Below, piece by piece: positions 17,301 to 26,050 of a stretch of DNA of 64,000 bases (the stretch's first letter is position 1; the number at the start of each line of letters is the position of its first letter). A program made the position numbers and the translations under genes. The stretch comes from Puia dinghuensis (lineage in GTDB: Bacteria > Bacteroidota > Bacteroidia > Chitinophagales > Chitinophagaceae): assembly GCA_026225275.1 (NCBI GenBank), contig JAMFSL010000134.1, forward strand, positions 41,926-105,925, written 5' to 3'. Below the pieces are notes generated by a model that was given only the letters and a program-made list of their open reading frames with translations, ran no database searches and had not been told where the DNA came from.

Positions 17301-17314
17301 GATTTCATCCATAA

Positions 17315-19189
17315 GTGCTTAAGAAAGAAAACTTAATACGGCTTGTAGCAGTGATCGCCTGCAGTTGCTTGTCTATGTCTTCTTTCGGTCAGTTGAAGGA
17401 CAGCACAGGCAGCGGTAATCGCTTTCAACGCTTCAGAAACAATAACATTTTCCAGTTTTTCTGGTCATCGATCTCCAGGGGGCGGCCCGATTCGGCGGCG
17501 CTGGCGACCGCCTTGAACACTAAGAGCGAAAGCCCCTTTAAGCCCTATGAAGGGAAGATCATCCGGCATATCTATTTGCGTGGATATGGATTCGAACAGA
17601 CTTTTACCGATACAGCCAGACACCTCCAGTATTTTGGTACCCAGGTATTGAATCACCTGCACCGCAAGACCAGAGACTGGGTGATCCGCAATAACCTGTT
17701 CATTAAAGAGAATACCCCCGTCAATGCCTACAGGCTGGCCGACAATGAACGGTGGATCCGTTCACTGAACTATATCCAGGATGCCCGTATCCTGGTCACG
17801 GCCCTGCCGGATAACCCGGATTCGGTGGACCTCGTCGTCGTCGTCAAGGACCTCTTCAGTATCACTGGCGGTATCGGCGAACTGAATGCGGGGCCTTTCG
17901 GCCTCCGTAGCAGTGTCAGTGAAGCGAATTTCCTCGGCATGGGCCAGCGGGTCCAGGGCGGGCTCAACCTTGAACAGAACAGGACCCCGCATTTCGGGCC
18001 CGCGCTGCTGTATAGCAAGAACAATATCGCCGGGACCTTCATCAATGTGACCGCTTCTTACACGCAGATCAACTCGGACCTCTATCCCTATCAACCCGAC
18101 GAGACAGCCTGGTATGTGCAGATGGATCGACCCCTGTATGCCCCCTACGCGCATCTGGCCGGCGGCGGCCGGATCGGGACCTTTGAAGACTATAATGTGT
18201 ATCATTTCGTGGACAGCGTCTTTTATAAATATCGCTATCATACACGTGACGGATGGATCGGCTGGAACCTGGGGTCAGAAAAATTTCTCAGCAATACATC
18301 GGTCCGGGACCGACGATTTCTGGCTTTCCGGTATTTCCGGAATAATTTCGACACGGTACCTTATCAGGTCGGCAATACGTTCAACTGGCGGTTTAATGAC
18401 CGTGAAGCGGCCCTCACCTCATTCACCTTCTTCCGCCAGGACTTCTACAAGACGAACTATATTTATGGCTTCGGAACAACGGAGGATTTACCGGTAGGGT
18501 ATAATATGGCTATCACCAGCGGCTGGTACCGGCAATTGTATCTCAACAGACTGTATTCCGGGATCGACGCCAACTACTACACCACCACCAAGCGGGGAGG
18601 GTTTTTTCAATATTTCCTTCGTTCCGGTGTCTTCATGTACCAGGGGCACGCGCAGGATGCCAGCATCCTGTTTGGAGGCAGCTATTACAGCCCGCTGTTC
18701 CTGTTCCCTACAATGAAGATCAGGCAGTATATCAATTTCAGCTATACGCGACAGTTCAACCGCATCGGTGTCGATCCGCTGACGATCGACAATGTCTTCG
18801 GCCTTCGTTATTTTACCGGTGATTCTACTTATGGTTCCCAACGGATCACCCTTCACTCGGAAACGACATTTTTTACGAATTATAAGTTTCTGGGTTTTAA
18901 GTTCGCTCCCTTTGTATTCGGAGACGTGTCGCTGCTGACGCCGCAGAACCAAAACTTTTCGAAGTCGGGGATATATGATGGTGTCGGCGCCGGTATCCGG
19001 TCGCGTAATGAAAACCTCATCTTCAATACGATCGAACTGCGGGCAGTATATTTTCCAGTCCCCACGCCGCAGAACAATACCTTCAAGATCATGCTGAATA
19101 CCGGTCTCCAGTTCCGGTATAACAATAACTATGTCCGACAGCCGGACGTGGTTTTCCTCAATTCCGATGGATTGAACAGTATTTACTGA
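17315..19189 (+). CDS. Outer-membrane protein with POTRA-like domain and beta barrel (Omp85-like)
   Basis: A 624-residue protein with a signal peptide (MLKKENLIRLVAVIACSCLSMSSFGQ). Residues about 75-190 look like a POTRA domain: GKIIRHIYLRGYGF, then NLFIKENTPVNAYRLADNER and a beta hairpin DARILVTALP...DSVDLVVVVKDLF. This DNERWIRxLxYIQDARI pattern is typical of Bacteroidota relatives of BamA/TamA. The rest is a series of amphipathic strands rich in Tyr, Phe, Asn and Gly, ending in an aromatic residue, as in a barrel. The start is GTG. A role in outer-membrane assembly or transport is an inference; it is not BamA itself, as only one POTRA is visible. Its last 7 bases overlap the convergent SGNH gene. 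Confidence 0.78.
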   Translation: MLKKENLIRLVAVIACSCLSMSSFGQLKDSTGSGNRFQRFRNNNIFQFFWSSISRGRPDSAALATALNTKSESPFKPYEGKIIRHIYLRGYGFEQTFTDTARHLQYFGTQVLNHLHRKTRDWVIRNNLFIKENTPVNAYRLADNERWIRSLNYIQDARILVTALPDNPDSVDLVVVVKDLFSITGGIGELNAGPFGLRSSVSEANFLGMGQRVQGGLNLEQNRTPHFGPALLYSKNNIAGTFINVTASYTQINSDLYPYQPDETAWYVQMDRPLYAPYAHLAGGGRIGTFEDYNVYHFVDSVFYKYRYHTRDGWIGWNLGSEKFLSNTSVRDRRFLAFRYFRNNFDTVPYQVGNTFNWRFNDREAALTSFTFFRQDFYKTNYIYGFGTTEDLPVGYNMAITSGWYRQLYLNRLYSGIDANYYTTTKRGGFFQYFLRSGVFMYQGHAQDASILFGGSYYSPLFLFPTMKIRQYINFSYTRQFNRIGVDPLTIDNVFGLRYFTGDSTYGSQRITLHSETTFFTNYKFLGFKFAPFVFGDVSLLTPQNQNFSKSGIYDGVGAGIRSRNENLIFNTIELRAVYFPVPTPQNNTFKIMLNTGLQFRYNNNYVRQPDVVFLNSDGLNSIY

Positions 19190-19821
19190 TGATCGTTTGC
19201 CAGCGTCCTCACGATATAATGGGCAACCTTTTCCGCCCAAATGCGATACGTGCCTGCCGCCGGATGAAGTCCATCCGCTGTAAACAATACAGGGTCAGAC
19301 CCCGCAGTCCGTCCCCGGGTAGTAATATCGATAAAGGTCACATCATATCGCCGCGTAATCCCGGCAGCTCTTGCATTGAAGGCATCGATGTCGGCAGCGA
19401 CATCGGCGATCGTCCGGCCTTTTGCATCAGGCAGGTAGGTTTGCGCGAAAGGAGATACGCTCCAATCAGGAATGGACAGGACGATAACCTGGCCCCCCAA
19501 CCGGATCGCTTCCAGTAGTAGTCCTTCAAACTGCAGAGCGTATTCCTCCACGTCGCGTCCCCGGTATTGATTGTTGACGCCGATCAGCAGAGTGACAAAA
19601 TCGTAGGGCGGCCGTGAGCTCTCTCCGACCAGGCCCTGCCCGGCCATGGCGCCGGCCAGTTCATCCGTGGTCCAGCCCGTCCGCGCGAGAATCTCTGGCG
19701 GACGGAAAGACTGACCGGCGTCCTGCAGGAGACGTACTGCCAGGTCAGGGAAGCGATCATGTGGCGATACTCCTTCCCCGATCGTATACGAATCTCCCAG
19801 TGCTAATAAAGAATAGGCCAT
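19183..19821 (-). CDS. SGNH/GDSL hydrolase family protein
   Basis: A 212-residue SGNH hydrolase (esterase/lipase/acetylesterase fold). Block I is LLALGDSYTIGEG with nucleophile Ser11; the Gly and Asn blocks appear as ARTGWTTDEL and LLIGVNNQYRG; the catalytic Asp/His pair is in DGLHPAAGTY. There is no signal peptide with the ATG at 19821, which I chose because it places block I near the N-terminus as usual; a longer frame up to 19938 would run into the receptor gene. It follows the receptor gene by 25 bases on the same strand, so the two are probably co-transcribed. The substrate is unknown. Confidence 0.92.
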   Translation of the reverse strand: MAYSLLALGDSYTIGEGVSPHDRFPDLAVRLLQDAGQSFRPPEILARTGWTTDELAGAMAGQGLVGESSRPPYDFVTLLIGVNNQYRGRDVEEYALQFEGLLLEAIRLGGQVIVLSIPDWSVSPFAQTYLPDAKGRTIADVAADIDAFNARAAGITRRYDVTFIDITTRGRTAGSDPVLFTADGLHPAAGTYRIWAEKVAHYIVRTLANDHQ

Positions 19822-19846
19822 AGACCAGGTTTGTGCATGGCTGCCG

Positions 19847-22696
19847 CTAATTATTCGCGCTACTGCTTGGTCCGCCGCTTGGGCCACTGCTTGGACCACC
19901 GCCACCCGGATGAACACCGCCGCCGGCAGGTGAGCCACCCTGCGGCAGGGCTTCCTGCATATTCTCCTGTTCAGCCTTGTTGCTTTTCCGTTTCAACATG
20001 GACATGTCGAATTTGCCGAAGCGCCAGTTGAACTGCAGCCGGAAAAATTGCGGATCCCTTCTGCGATCCGACTCCTGGGTAAAGGTGGAGGCATACGTAT
20101 AAACATCGCTGACCCGGGTACGCAGAAGATCGCTGCCGGTCAGGGTGATCGATGCCGCATTGCCCTTCAGGAATTGGTATCGGATCGAGGCATCCATACC
20201 ACCCGTAGGCCGGTTGTAACCCTGGGCATTACCGCTGGTTGTACCGCCACGGCCGCCCTGACCGCCCTGACTGCTGGTGCTGGAACTGCCGCCGGGCGGA
20301 AGTTCGGTTTTGGAGGTATAGTCGCCGCTGAGCTGCAAGGTCAGGTGCTTGGTAATGGTAAAGCTGTTTAAAATTTTGGCGAAGACGCTGTAGATCTGAC
20401 CTACAGGGGCTACTGCATCAGCGCCGGTATCGATGGTATTGATCTTCGACGTATAGACATTCAGGTTGGTTGTCAGATCCCACCACTTGCTCATCGTATT
20501 GCGCCCGATCAGCTCCAGTCCACCAACAAAGCCGGATTTTGCATTGACATACGTATTGACAATGACGTTTTCATTCGTCACCGGGTTGAGCTGGGTCTCG
20601 GCGTCGCGCGTGATCAGGTCAGTGGTATTTTTATAGTAAACAGAAGCGATAAAGGCGTTGTTAGCTCCATAATTGATGTTATAGGCCAGCTCGTACGAGT
20701 TGGTGAACTGTGGCTTCAGAGCGGGATTGCCCCGGGTAAGGTTCAACGAGTCGGAGTAGTCGGTGAACGGGAACAATTGGTTGAAGGACGGCCGGTCGAT
20801 CCGCCGTGTATAGCTGAACGTCACATTCTGGTTATCGGTCACCTTCTGCGTCAGGAAAACACTGGGAAACAGATTAATGGGCAGATGATTGCCATAGTTA
20901 CCGACCGTATCCTTTTGCAGACCACCCGGGTCAACCGTTGTATAATCTTCTACCCCGGTGTATTTATATGCTTCCGCCCGAACACCCAACTGATAAGTGA
21001 AACCGCCGACCACATTGGAATAGGTGGCATAGGCTGCAGAGACCTGGTCCTGATAGTGGAAGCCGGAGGAAAGCAACGCTTCCAGCTCGTACTGGCCGCC
21101 TGATCCGAGGGTATCCAGGTCCGTCAGGCTGTAGATATGGCGGATGGCGACACGGGCTCCCGCCTCGAATTTCGACTTTTCGGTGAGCGGCAGGGTATAA
21201 TCCGTCTGGGCGGTAAAATATTTGTTGGTGCCGTTGACGGTCTGCTGCTGATCATAAATGGAGCTCAGTGGGCCTCCCTTTACGTCATAGATATTCGAAG
21301 TGTTTAAATTATTGTTGTTGTTGGTACCCTGGTTGTAGTTCACGTCCGCCGTCCATTCCTCGCCGGATTTCGGGAAGGTATGTTTGTAGCTCATCATCAC
21401 GCCATGGTTGTTGAACAGCGAATTGGAGGTTGCGAGCTCGTTCGTATAGGAATAGGCCCTGGTCCCGTTGCTGTACAAGGTATCGATATTAATAGAGCTC
21501 TGCGTATAGGGTGTAAAAGTACCGTGTACGATATTGCCGCTGATGGATAAGGTATTACGGTTATCGATGAGGTAATCCAATCCGCCACGGGCGAAGGCGA
21601 AGTAACCTTTATTGACTGCATGATTATATTCCTGCAAACTGTCATTGGGTGGGGGAGGATTCGGCGGCGTAGCGGGCTGGTTGAATGTATAACGGTCAAT
21701 CGTTCCGTTAGAGATTGATTTGCGCTGGTTGAAATTGCCGCTGAGGAAGACATTGAACTTTCCCTGCTTGGCATTGAAATCGCCGCCCAGGTTGAGCTTG
21801 CCGCGATCGTCCACGCCTCCGCGAAGATTGCCGTTATAGCCGGCTTTCCGGTTCTTCTTCAGTACGATGTTGAGGATACCGGCCTGTCCGCCGCTGGCAT
21901 CGTATTTGGCGCCGGGGTTGGTGATGATCTCGACGCTCTGAATAGCATCGCCGGGTATCTGGTCGAGGGTAAGCGTCGTCGGCCGTCCGTCCACGAAAAT
22001 AGTGGGGGTACTGTTACGAAGGGTGACATTACCGTCGATATCTACCTGAAGGGAGGGAACGTTCCTCATGACATCGACACCGCTGCCGCCGGGAGCGGCA
22101 ATATCTTTTTCGACATTGTATACTTTCCGGTCGACACCCATGGTCAGCAGCGGTTTGGAGGCCGTGACAGTAGCTGCCTCCATCGTCTGGCTGGCTCCCT
22201 GGGAAAGTTTGATATTTCCCAGATCTTTATCGAGGGCATTCATGGCCGCCAGGGCCTTGGACATCTGTTGCTGCTGCGCATCGTCATCCGGTGAGCCCGG
22301 CGTGGCCGCGGCGCCATTGCCTCTTAATCCCTTGAGATCGAAAGCTACTTTCTGGTTATAGGGATCGTAGCCGATGGCGGTGATCCTGAGGCTGAAATTT
22401 CCCAAAATAGGCAGGTTTTCGAGGCTGAAATCACCGCTGCGTTTGGTGATCAGGCCGGAAATAACGCTGTCCTTAGGAGTATGTGTTACCGGATCGTATT
22501 TAGTCAGAACCAGTTGTACAGAGACGCCGTCCATTCCCTTATTCGTCTTCGAATCCACCACTTTCCCATAGAAATGGCCTATGGAAGGGACCTGCGCCCC
22601 GCCTCTTCTTCCTCCGCCCATGCCGGCAGGAGGTACCTGGGCATAGCCGGCTAATGATACTGCACTGACCAAAACCAATAGCCAAATTTTTCTCAT
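19847..22696 (-). CDS. Outer-membrane beta-barrel receptor (TonB-dependent receptor-like, OMP_b-brl_3 type)
   Basis: A 949-residue outer-membrane protein. A signal peptide (MRKIWLLVLVSAVSLAGYAQ) is followed by a Gly/Arg-rich linker and a carboxypeptidase-regulatory-like domain (FYGKVVDSKTNKGMDGVSV, about 43-135). Next is a plug domain with VDVMRNVPSLQVDIDGNVTLRN and IQSVEIITNPGAKYDASG. The C-terminal barrel is of the OMP_b-brl_3 class, with PSVFLTQKV and FSYTRRIDRPSFNQLFPF blocks. The extreme C-terminus is a 40-residue Gly/Ser/Pro-rich tail after the last strand, which is unusual for a barrel. No SusD partner is present. The cargo is unknown. TACATCTAATT lies about 80 bases upstream. Confidence 0.9.
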   Translation of the reverse strand: MRKIWLLVLVSAVSLAGYAQVPPAGMGGGRRGGAQVPSIGHFYGKVVDSKTNKGMDGVSVQLVLTKYDPVTHTPKDSVISGLITKRSGDFSLENLPILGNFSLRITAIGYDPYNQKVAFDLKGLRGNGAAATPGSPDDDAQQQQMSKALAAMNALDKDLGNIKLSQGASQTMEAATVTASKPLLTMGVDRKVYNVEKDIAAPGGSGVDVMRNVPSLQVDIDGNVTLRNSTPTIFVDGRPTTLTLDQIPGDAIQSVEIITNPGAKYDASGGQAGILNIVLKKNRKAGYNGNLRGGVDDRGKLNLGGDFNAKQGKFNVFLSGNFNQRKSISNGTIDRYTFNQPATPPNPPPPNDSLQEYNHAVNKGYFAFARGGLDYLIDNRNTLSISGNIVHGTFTPYTQSSINIDTLYSNGTRAYSYTNELATSNSLFNNHGVMMSYKHTFPKSGEEWTADVNYNQGTNNNNNLNTSNIYDVKGGPLSSIYDQQQTVNGTNKYFTAQTDYTLPLTEKSKFEAGARVAIRHIYSLTDLDTLGSGGQYELEALLSSGFHYQDQVSAAYATYSNVVGGFTYQLGVRAEAYKYTGVEDYTTVDPGGLQKDTVGNYGNHLPINLFPSVFLTQKVTDNQNVTFSYTRRIDRPSFNQLFPFTDYSDSLNLTRGNPALKPQFTNSYELAYNINYGANNAFIASVYYKNTTDLITRDAETQLNPVTNENVIVNTYVNAKSGFVGGLELIGRNTMSKWWDLTTNLNVYTSKINTIDTGADAVAPVGQIYSVFAKILNSFTITKHLTLQLSGDYTSKTELPPGGSSSTSSQGGQGGRGGTTSGNAQGYNRPTGGMDASIRYQFLKGNAASITLTGSDLLRTRVSDVYTYASTFTQESDRRRDPQFFRLQFNWRFGKFDMSMLKRKSNKAEQENMQEALPQGGSPAGGGVHPGGGGPSSGPSGGPSSSANN

Positions 22697-22775
22697 GATC
22701 TTAAGTTATTCAGTTTGGCTGCAAAATTCCGTTCTAAAGTTTTAGCAATCGATGTCAATCTATACAGACGGCATA

Positions 22776-22786
22776 AATTAGATGTA
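22776..22786 (-). promoter_or_regulatory. Shared word TACATCTAATT, copy 2
   Basis: On the minus strand this copy reads TACATCTAATT and stands 80 bases before the start codon of the outer-membrane receptor gene. It is identical to the copies at 17290 and 61455. Confidence 0.45.
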
Positions 22787-22841
22787 GAAGGGGTAAAAAT
22801 CTAACTATGTTAAAAAGCAGTAATCCAATGGCAAAATCCAG

Positions 22842-23462
22842 CTATTTTTTGAGGAGCAATGTGAAAAGGATCTGCAACAGGCCGATGAGAAATCCCAATA
22901 TGGCCCCGATGACTTCGACGAAGCGGAATTCTTTGGTGAGGAATTCATTAAGCATAGCCTCCAGCCGGTCATTGGAAAAGCCTGCTATCTTCTCCACGAC
23001 GATCTTTTCCAGGTCCAGGTCTTCGCGCAGGTTATGTACATAATTGCGCATGATGAGAGGGAACAGTTCTTCCAGTTCTTTCATGAAGACTGATTTCAAC
23101 TGGTTGATGGTTTTGTCCCCGATGAACATGGCGATCATCGGCATGGACTCCTTCAGTTTGTTGCGAAGAAAATTGTCGATATGCTGTTCGACCAGCGGAA
23201 GGATACGCTGTACATTTCCGGGATCGGTGATCTTCTGTTCGATATCGTCGAAAGAAAGCAGTTCCTGGCCTACGATGCGGCCCAGGCTGACGGCTATCTG
23301 CTGTTGTTTTTTGGGGAAGACACCCTGCAGGGTAAAGCCCAGGATCTTCTTAGGCTGACGAGGATGAAACAGCAGCTTCAGCGCCATCCAGATCGTCAGC
23401 CAATGGATGAAGGCGGAAATAAAAGGAATGGTATAGAACCACCAGGGAATTGTTGTCATCAT
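22842..23462 (-). CDS. DUF445 family membrane protein
   Basis: A 206-residue member of the DUF445 (YheB-like) family. It has an N-terminal membrane segment (WWFYTIPFISAFIHWLTIW), followed by ALKLLFHPRQPKKILGFTLQGVFPKKQQ, a highly typical block of this family (KxxFxPxxPxxxxGxxxQGxxPKR). A long amphipathic helical middle follows, then a second membrane segment (VEVIGAILGFLIGLLQILF) next to the C-terminus. The function is unknown. The start is at one of two adjacent ATG codons (23462 or 23459); the longer frame to 23519 adds unconserved residues. It sits on the minus strand upstream of the receptor gene, 145 bases away. Confidence 0.88.
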   Translation of the reverse strand: MMTTIPWWFYTIPFISAFIHWLTIWMALKLLFHPRQPKKILGFTLQGVFPKKQQQIAVSLGRIVGQELLSFDDIEQKITDPGNVQRILPLVEQHIDNFLRNKLKESMPMIAMFIGDKTINQLKSVFMKELEELFPLIMRNYVHNLREDLDLEKIVVEKIAGFSNDRLEAMLNEFLTKEFRFVEVIGAILGFLIGLLQILFTLLLKK

Positions 23463-23587
23463 CGTTATTTTGCGACCGCAAAGAAACACTAATTTGGCCG
23501 CCTTGCCGCATCCACTCAACCCTCAAACAAAAAAATCGGCAATGTTTTTGCCAAAAACCTAAATTAACGTAATTTCGCGCTTCAGCT

Positions 23588-23662
23588 GGTGGTTGTAGCT
23601 CAGTTGGTTAGAGCATCAGATTGTGGTTCTGAGGGTCGTGGGTTCGAACCCCATCATCCACC
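23588..23662 (+). tRNA. tRNA-His (anticodon GTG)
   Basis: A full cloverleaf is visible: D arm GCTC/GAGC, anticodon stem TCAGA/TCTGA with loop TTGTGGT (anticodon GTG), and T arm GTGGG-TTCGAAC-CCCAT. An extra G at 23588 pairs with C at 23662, as expected for the G-1 identity element of tRNA-His. The acceptor stem has a T-T mismatch at position 5:68. CCA is not encoded. A terminator follows directly. Confidence 0.97.
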
Positions 23663-23669
23663 CCGCTTA

Positions 23670-23713
23670 AGCTCCGATAGAGGTGAGAAAATTCACCTGA
23701 TCGGGGCTTTTTT
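23670..23713 (+). terminator. Intrinsic terminator after tRNA-His
   Basis: A 9-bp outer stem (AGCTCCGAT with ATCGGGGCT, one wobble) encloses an inner AGGTGA/TCACCT hairpin, followed by six T. It begins 8 bases after the tRNA. Confidence 0.93.
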
Positions 23714-23826
23714 ATGAAATGCCGGCCAGGGCCGTCTTCCGCTTATCCAATTTATGGCAAACCTGATGTTAATATTCGCCGAAAGCGACAACATACCATT
23801 GCTTTAATCGTTATTTTTGAATAGCT

Positions 23827-25995
23827 ATGTTAAAAGTGCTTAAGTATATGATTAATAAAAGAAATCTGCCGATCGTCCTGTTGATCCTGGGTGGTGGGGT
23901 GTTTGTCGCTTTCCGGACTTTGGGATTTGGAAGCAACCCGCCAACGAAATATGAAAGGATTTTACATAATGTAGGAGAATATCTGGAGGAGCTGCATTAT
24001 AGCCCCAAGCCCATCGATGACAAATTTTCCAAAGAAGTTTTTGACAAATACCTGGCGGATATCGATGCCGACAAAAATGTCTTTTTCCAGACGGATGTAG
24101 CAGATCTGCAGAGCAAATATGGCAATGAAATAGATGACGAGATCCTGGGCAAGCCGATCATGTTCGTACCTGCAGCCAACGAAATTTACAAAAAGCGGCT
24201 GGCGGAAACGGCGGTGCTCTACAAAGAGATCCTTGCTCAGCCCTTTGACTTTTCAAAAGATGAAGATTTCAATCAGAATTATGACCAGGTACAATATCCC
24301 AAAAATGAGGCTGAAAGAAGAGAGGCATGGCGCAAACAGCTGAAGTACCTGGCCCTGGAAAGATATTCCGACCTGCTCGATCAGCAGGAGGCCGCTAAAA
24401 AGACTGCGGGCTATGTGATGAAGAGCGATACTCAGCTGGAAAAAGAGGCGCGGGAACGGACGATGAAGGTCATGGACAGGATCTATGATCGGCTCACCCT
24501 GAAGGTCACCGATGATGACCGGTTCAATATGTTTGTCGAAAGCATCGTTCAGTCGATGGATCCACATACCGATTATTTCCCGCCGATCGAGAAAAGGTAT
24601 TTTGATGAGCAGATGAGCGGCCATTTCTTCGGTATCGGCGCTTCGCTGAAAGACGAAGATGGTAATATAAAGATCACTACGCTGGTCAGTGGCAGCCCTG
24701 CCTGGAAATCCGGCAAGGTGGGCGTCGGGGATATCATCGTCAAAGTAGCACAAGGTGACGGGGAAGCGGTTGACCTGACTGGGTACGGCGTGGAAGATGC
24801 TATCAAACTGATCCGGGGTAAGAAAGGCGCCGAAGTGCGGCTGACCCTGAAAAAGACGGATGGGACGACGAAAGTCGTGTCGCTGATCCGGGATGAGATC
24901 GTACAGGATGAACTGACCTTCGCCCGCAGCGCTATCGTCAACTCGCCCAAGGGGAAGATCGGGTATATTTATCTGCCTGAGTTCTACGCTGATTTCGATA
25001 ATCCGAACGGCGCCCGTTGTTCGATCGATGTAGCCAAAGAGATCATCAAACTGAAAGCAGAAAAAGTGGACGGTATCGTCCTTGATTTGAGAAATAATGG
25101 TGGTGGCTCTCTGGCCGATGTCGTTCAAATGGCCGGACTGTTTGTCGAGCAGGGACCCATCGTCCAGGTACGGGACCGCGATGGCAAGCCGCAGATCTAT
25201 CCCGACCATGACAAGGGTGTATTGTACGACGGTCCGTTTGCGGTCATGGTGAATGAATTAAGTGCTTCTGCATCCGAAATATTTGCGGCGGCTATCCAGG
25301 ATTACCACCGCGGTATCATCATCGGTAGTACCTCTACCTATGGTAAGGGTACCGTACAGCGGCCTATCGGTCTGGACAAGACCCTGGGATTCTCCGATCA
25401 GAATAGCGAGTTGGGGTATATCAAGCTGACCTTACAGAAATTCTACCGCATCAGCGGCGGGTCTACGCAGCTGCGCGGTGTTTCTTCGGATATCGTGTTA
25501 CCGGATATCTATCCGGACCTCTATGAATATGCGAAATTCCGGGAGAAAGATAATCCCGATGCGTTACCCTGGGATGAGATCCAGAAGGCGGACTATACTC
25601 CGTGGAAATACGCTTATGATATTCCTACCATCAAGGCCCTGAGCGATCAGCGGTTGAAGAATAATTCCTCGTTGAACCTGATCCAGACGGATGCCGAATG
25701 GTTAGGCAAGACGGAAGACAAGGTCTTCTCCCTCAATCTGAAGAAATACCAGGATGAGGAAAAGCAGATCAGGTCTACGGTGAAGCAGATCGAGACCCTG
25801 AGTAAGCTGCCTGCCGGCAATGAACTAACTGTTAACGCTTTGCCCGAAGATGCTCACAAATATGATGGGGATCAGCTGAAGGCTGACCGTTTTCAGGCAT
25901 GGCTGAAGGAAAAGAAAACAGATATGTGGCTGGGTGAGACGGTGAATGTGCTGGATGATATGATCGCAGAAAAGAATCTGGTCTACAACAAGTAA
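23827..25995 (+). CDS. prc: Carboxy-terminal processing protease (Prc/Tsp, peptidase S41)
   Basis: A 722-residue periplasmic protease of the Tsp/Prc type, which degrades or trims proteins from their C-termini. An N-terminal signal-anchor (IVLLILGGGVFVAF) is followed by the helical Prc N-domain (about 40-240), which has SMDPHTDYF and MSGHFFGIG. The PDZ domain lies about 270-350 (SPAWKSGKVGVGDIIVKV). The S41 catalytic domain has LRNNGGGSL, Ser481 in NELSASASEIF, and the general base Lys507 in YGKGTVQ. The C-terminal helical extension is as in E. coli Prc. The gene stands alone between the tRNA terminator and its own terminator at 26018. Confidence 0.95.
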   Translation: MLKVLKYMINKRNLPIVLLILGGGVFVAFRTLGFGSNPPTKYERILHNVGEYLEELHYSPKPIDDKFSKEVFDKYLADIDADKNVFFQTDVADLQSKYGNEIDDEILGKPIMFVPAANEIYKKRLAETAVLYKEILAQPFDFSKDEDFNQNYDQVQYPKNEAERREAWRKQLKYLALERYSDLLDQQEAAKKTAGYVMKSDTQLEKEARERTMKVMDRIYDRLTLKVTDDDRFNMFVESIVQSMDPHTDYFPPIEKRYFDEQMSGHFFGIGASLKDEDGNIKITTLVSGSPAWKSGKVGVGDIIVKVAQGDGEAVDLTGYGVEDAIKLIRGKKGAEVRLTLKKTDGTTKVVSLIRDEIVQDELTFARSAIVNSPKGKIGYIYLPEFYADFDNPNGARCSIDVAKEIIKLKAEKVDGIVLDLRNNGGGSLADVVQMAGLFVEQGPIVQVRDRDGKPQIYPDHDKGVLYDGPFAVMVNELSASASEIFAAAIQDYHRGIIIGSTSTYGKGTVQRPIGLDKTLGFSDQNSELGYIKLTLQKFYRISGGSTQLRGVSSDIVLPDIYPDLYEYAKFREKDNPDALPWDEIQKADYTPWKYAYDIPTIKALSDQRLKNNSSLNLIQTDAEWLGKTEDKVFSLNLKKYQDEEKQIRSTVKQIETLSKLPAGNELTVNALPEDAHKYDGDQLKADRFQAWLKEKKTDMWLGETVNVLDDMIAEKNLVYNK

Positions 25996-26017
25996 GAAGA
26001 TATTTGCCATAGTAGAA

Positions 26018-26050
26018 GGCCGTCTCCACCAGAGGCGGCCTTTATTTTTG
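26018..26050 (+). terminator. Terminator between convergent prc and MFS genes
   Basis: A 9-bp stem, GGCCGTCTC (26018-26026) with GAGGCGGCC (26032-26040), has one wobble and a five-base loop, and is followed by a T-rich tract. The stop codon of the convergent MFS gene lies inside the T tract. Confidence 0.88.

Larger units (their letters stand above)
16833..17314. other. 482-bp gene-poor gap
   Basis: No convincing gene is seen here; the open frames on both strands are short and lack protein-like composition. The gap holds the terminator at 16865, an A/T-rich last 150 bases that must contain the promoter of the outer-membrane protein gene at 17315, and one copy of the shared word TACATCTAATT at 17290-17300. 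GGAACTT (17273-17279) precedes TCTAA (17294-17298) by 14 bases, reminiscent of an ECF sigma-factor promoter. Confidence 0.6.

Noticed and set aside
24253..25209. 318-codon open frame on the minus strand
   Set aside because: Antisense to prc, whose PDZ and catalytic motifs fix the true strand.
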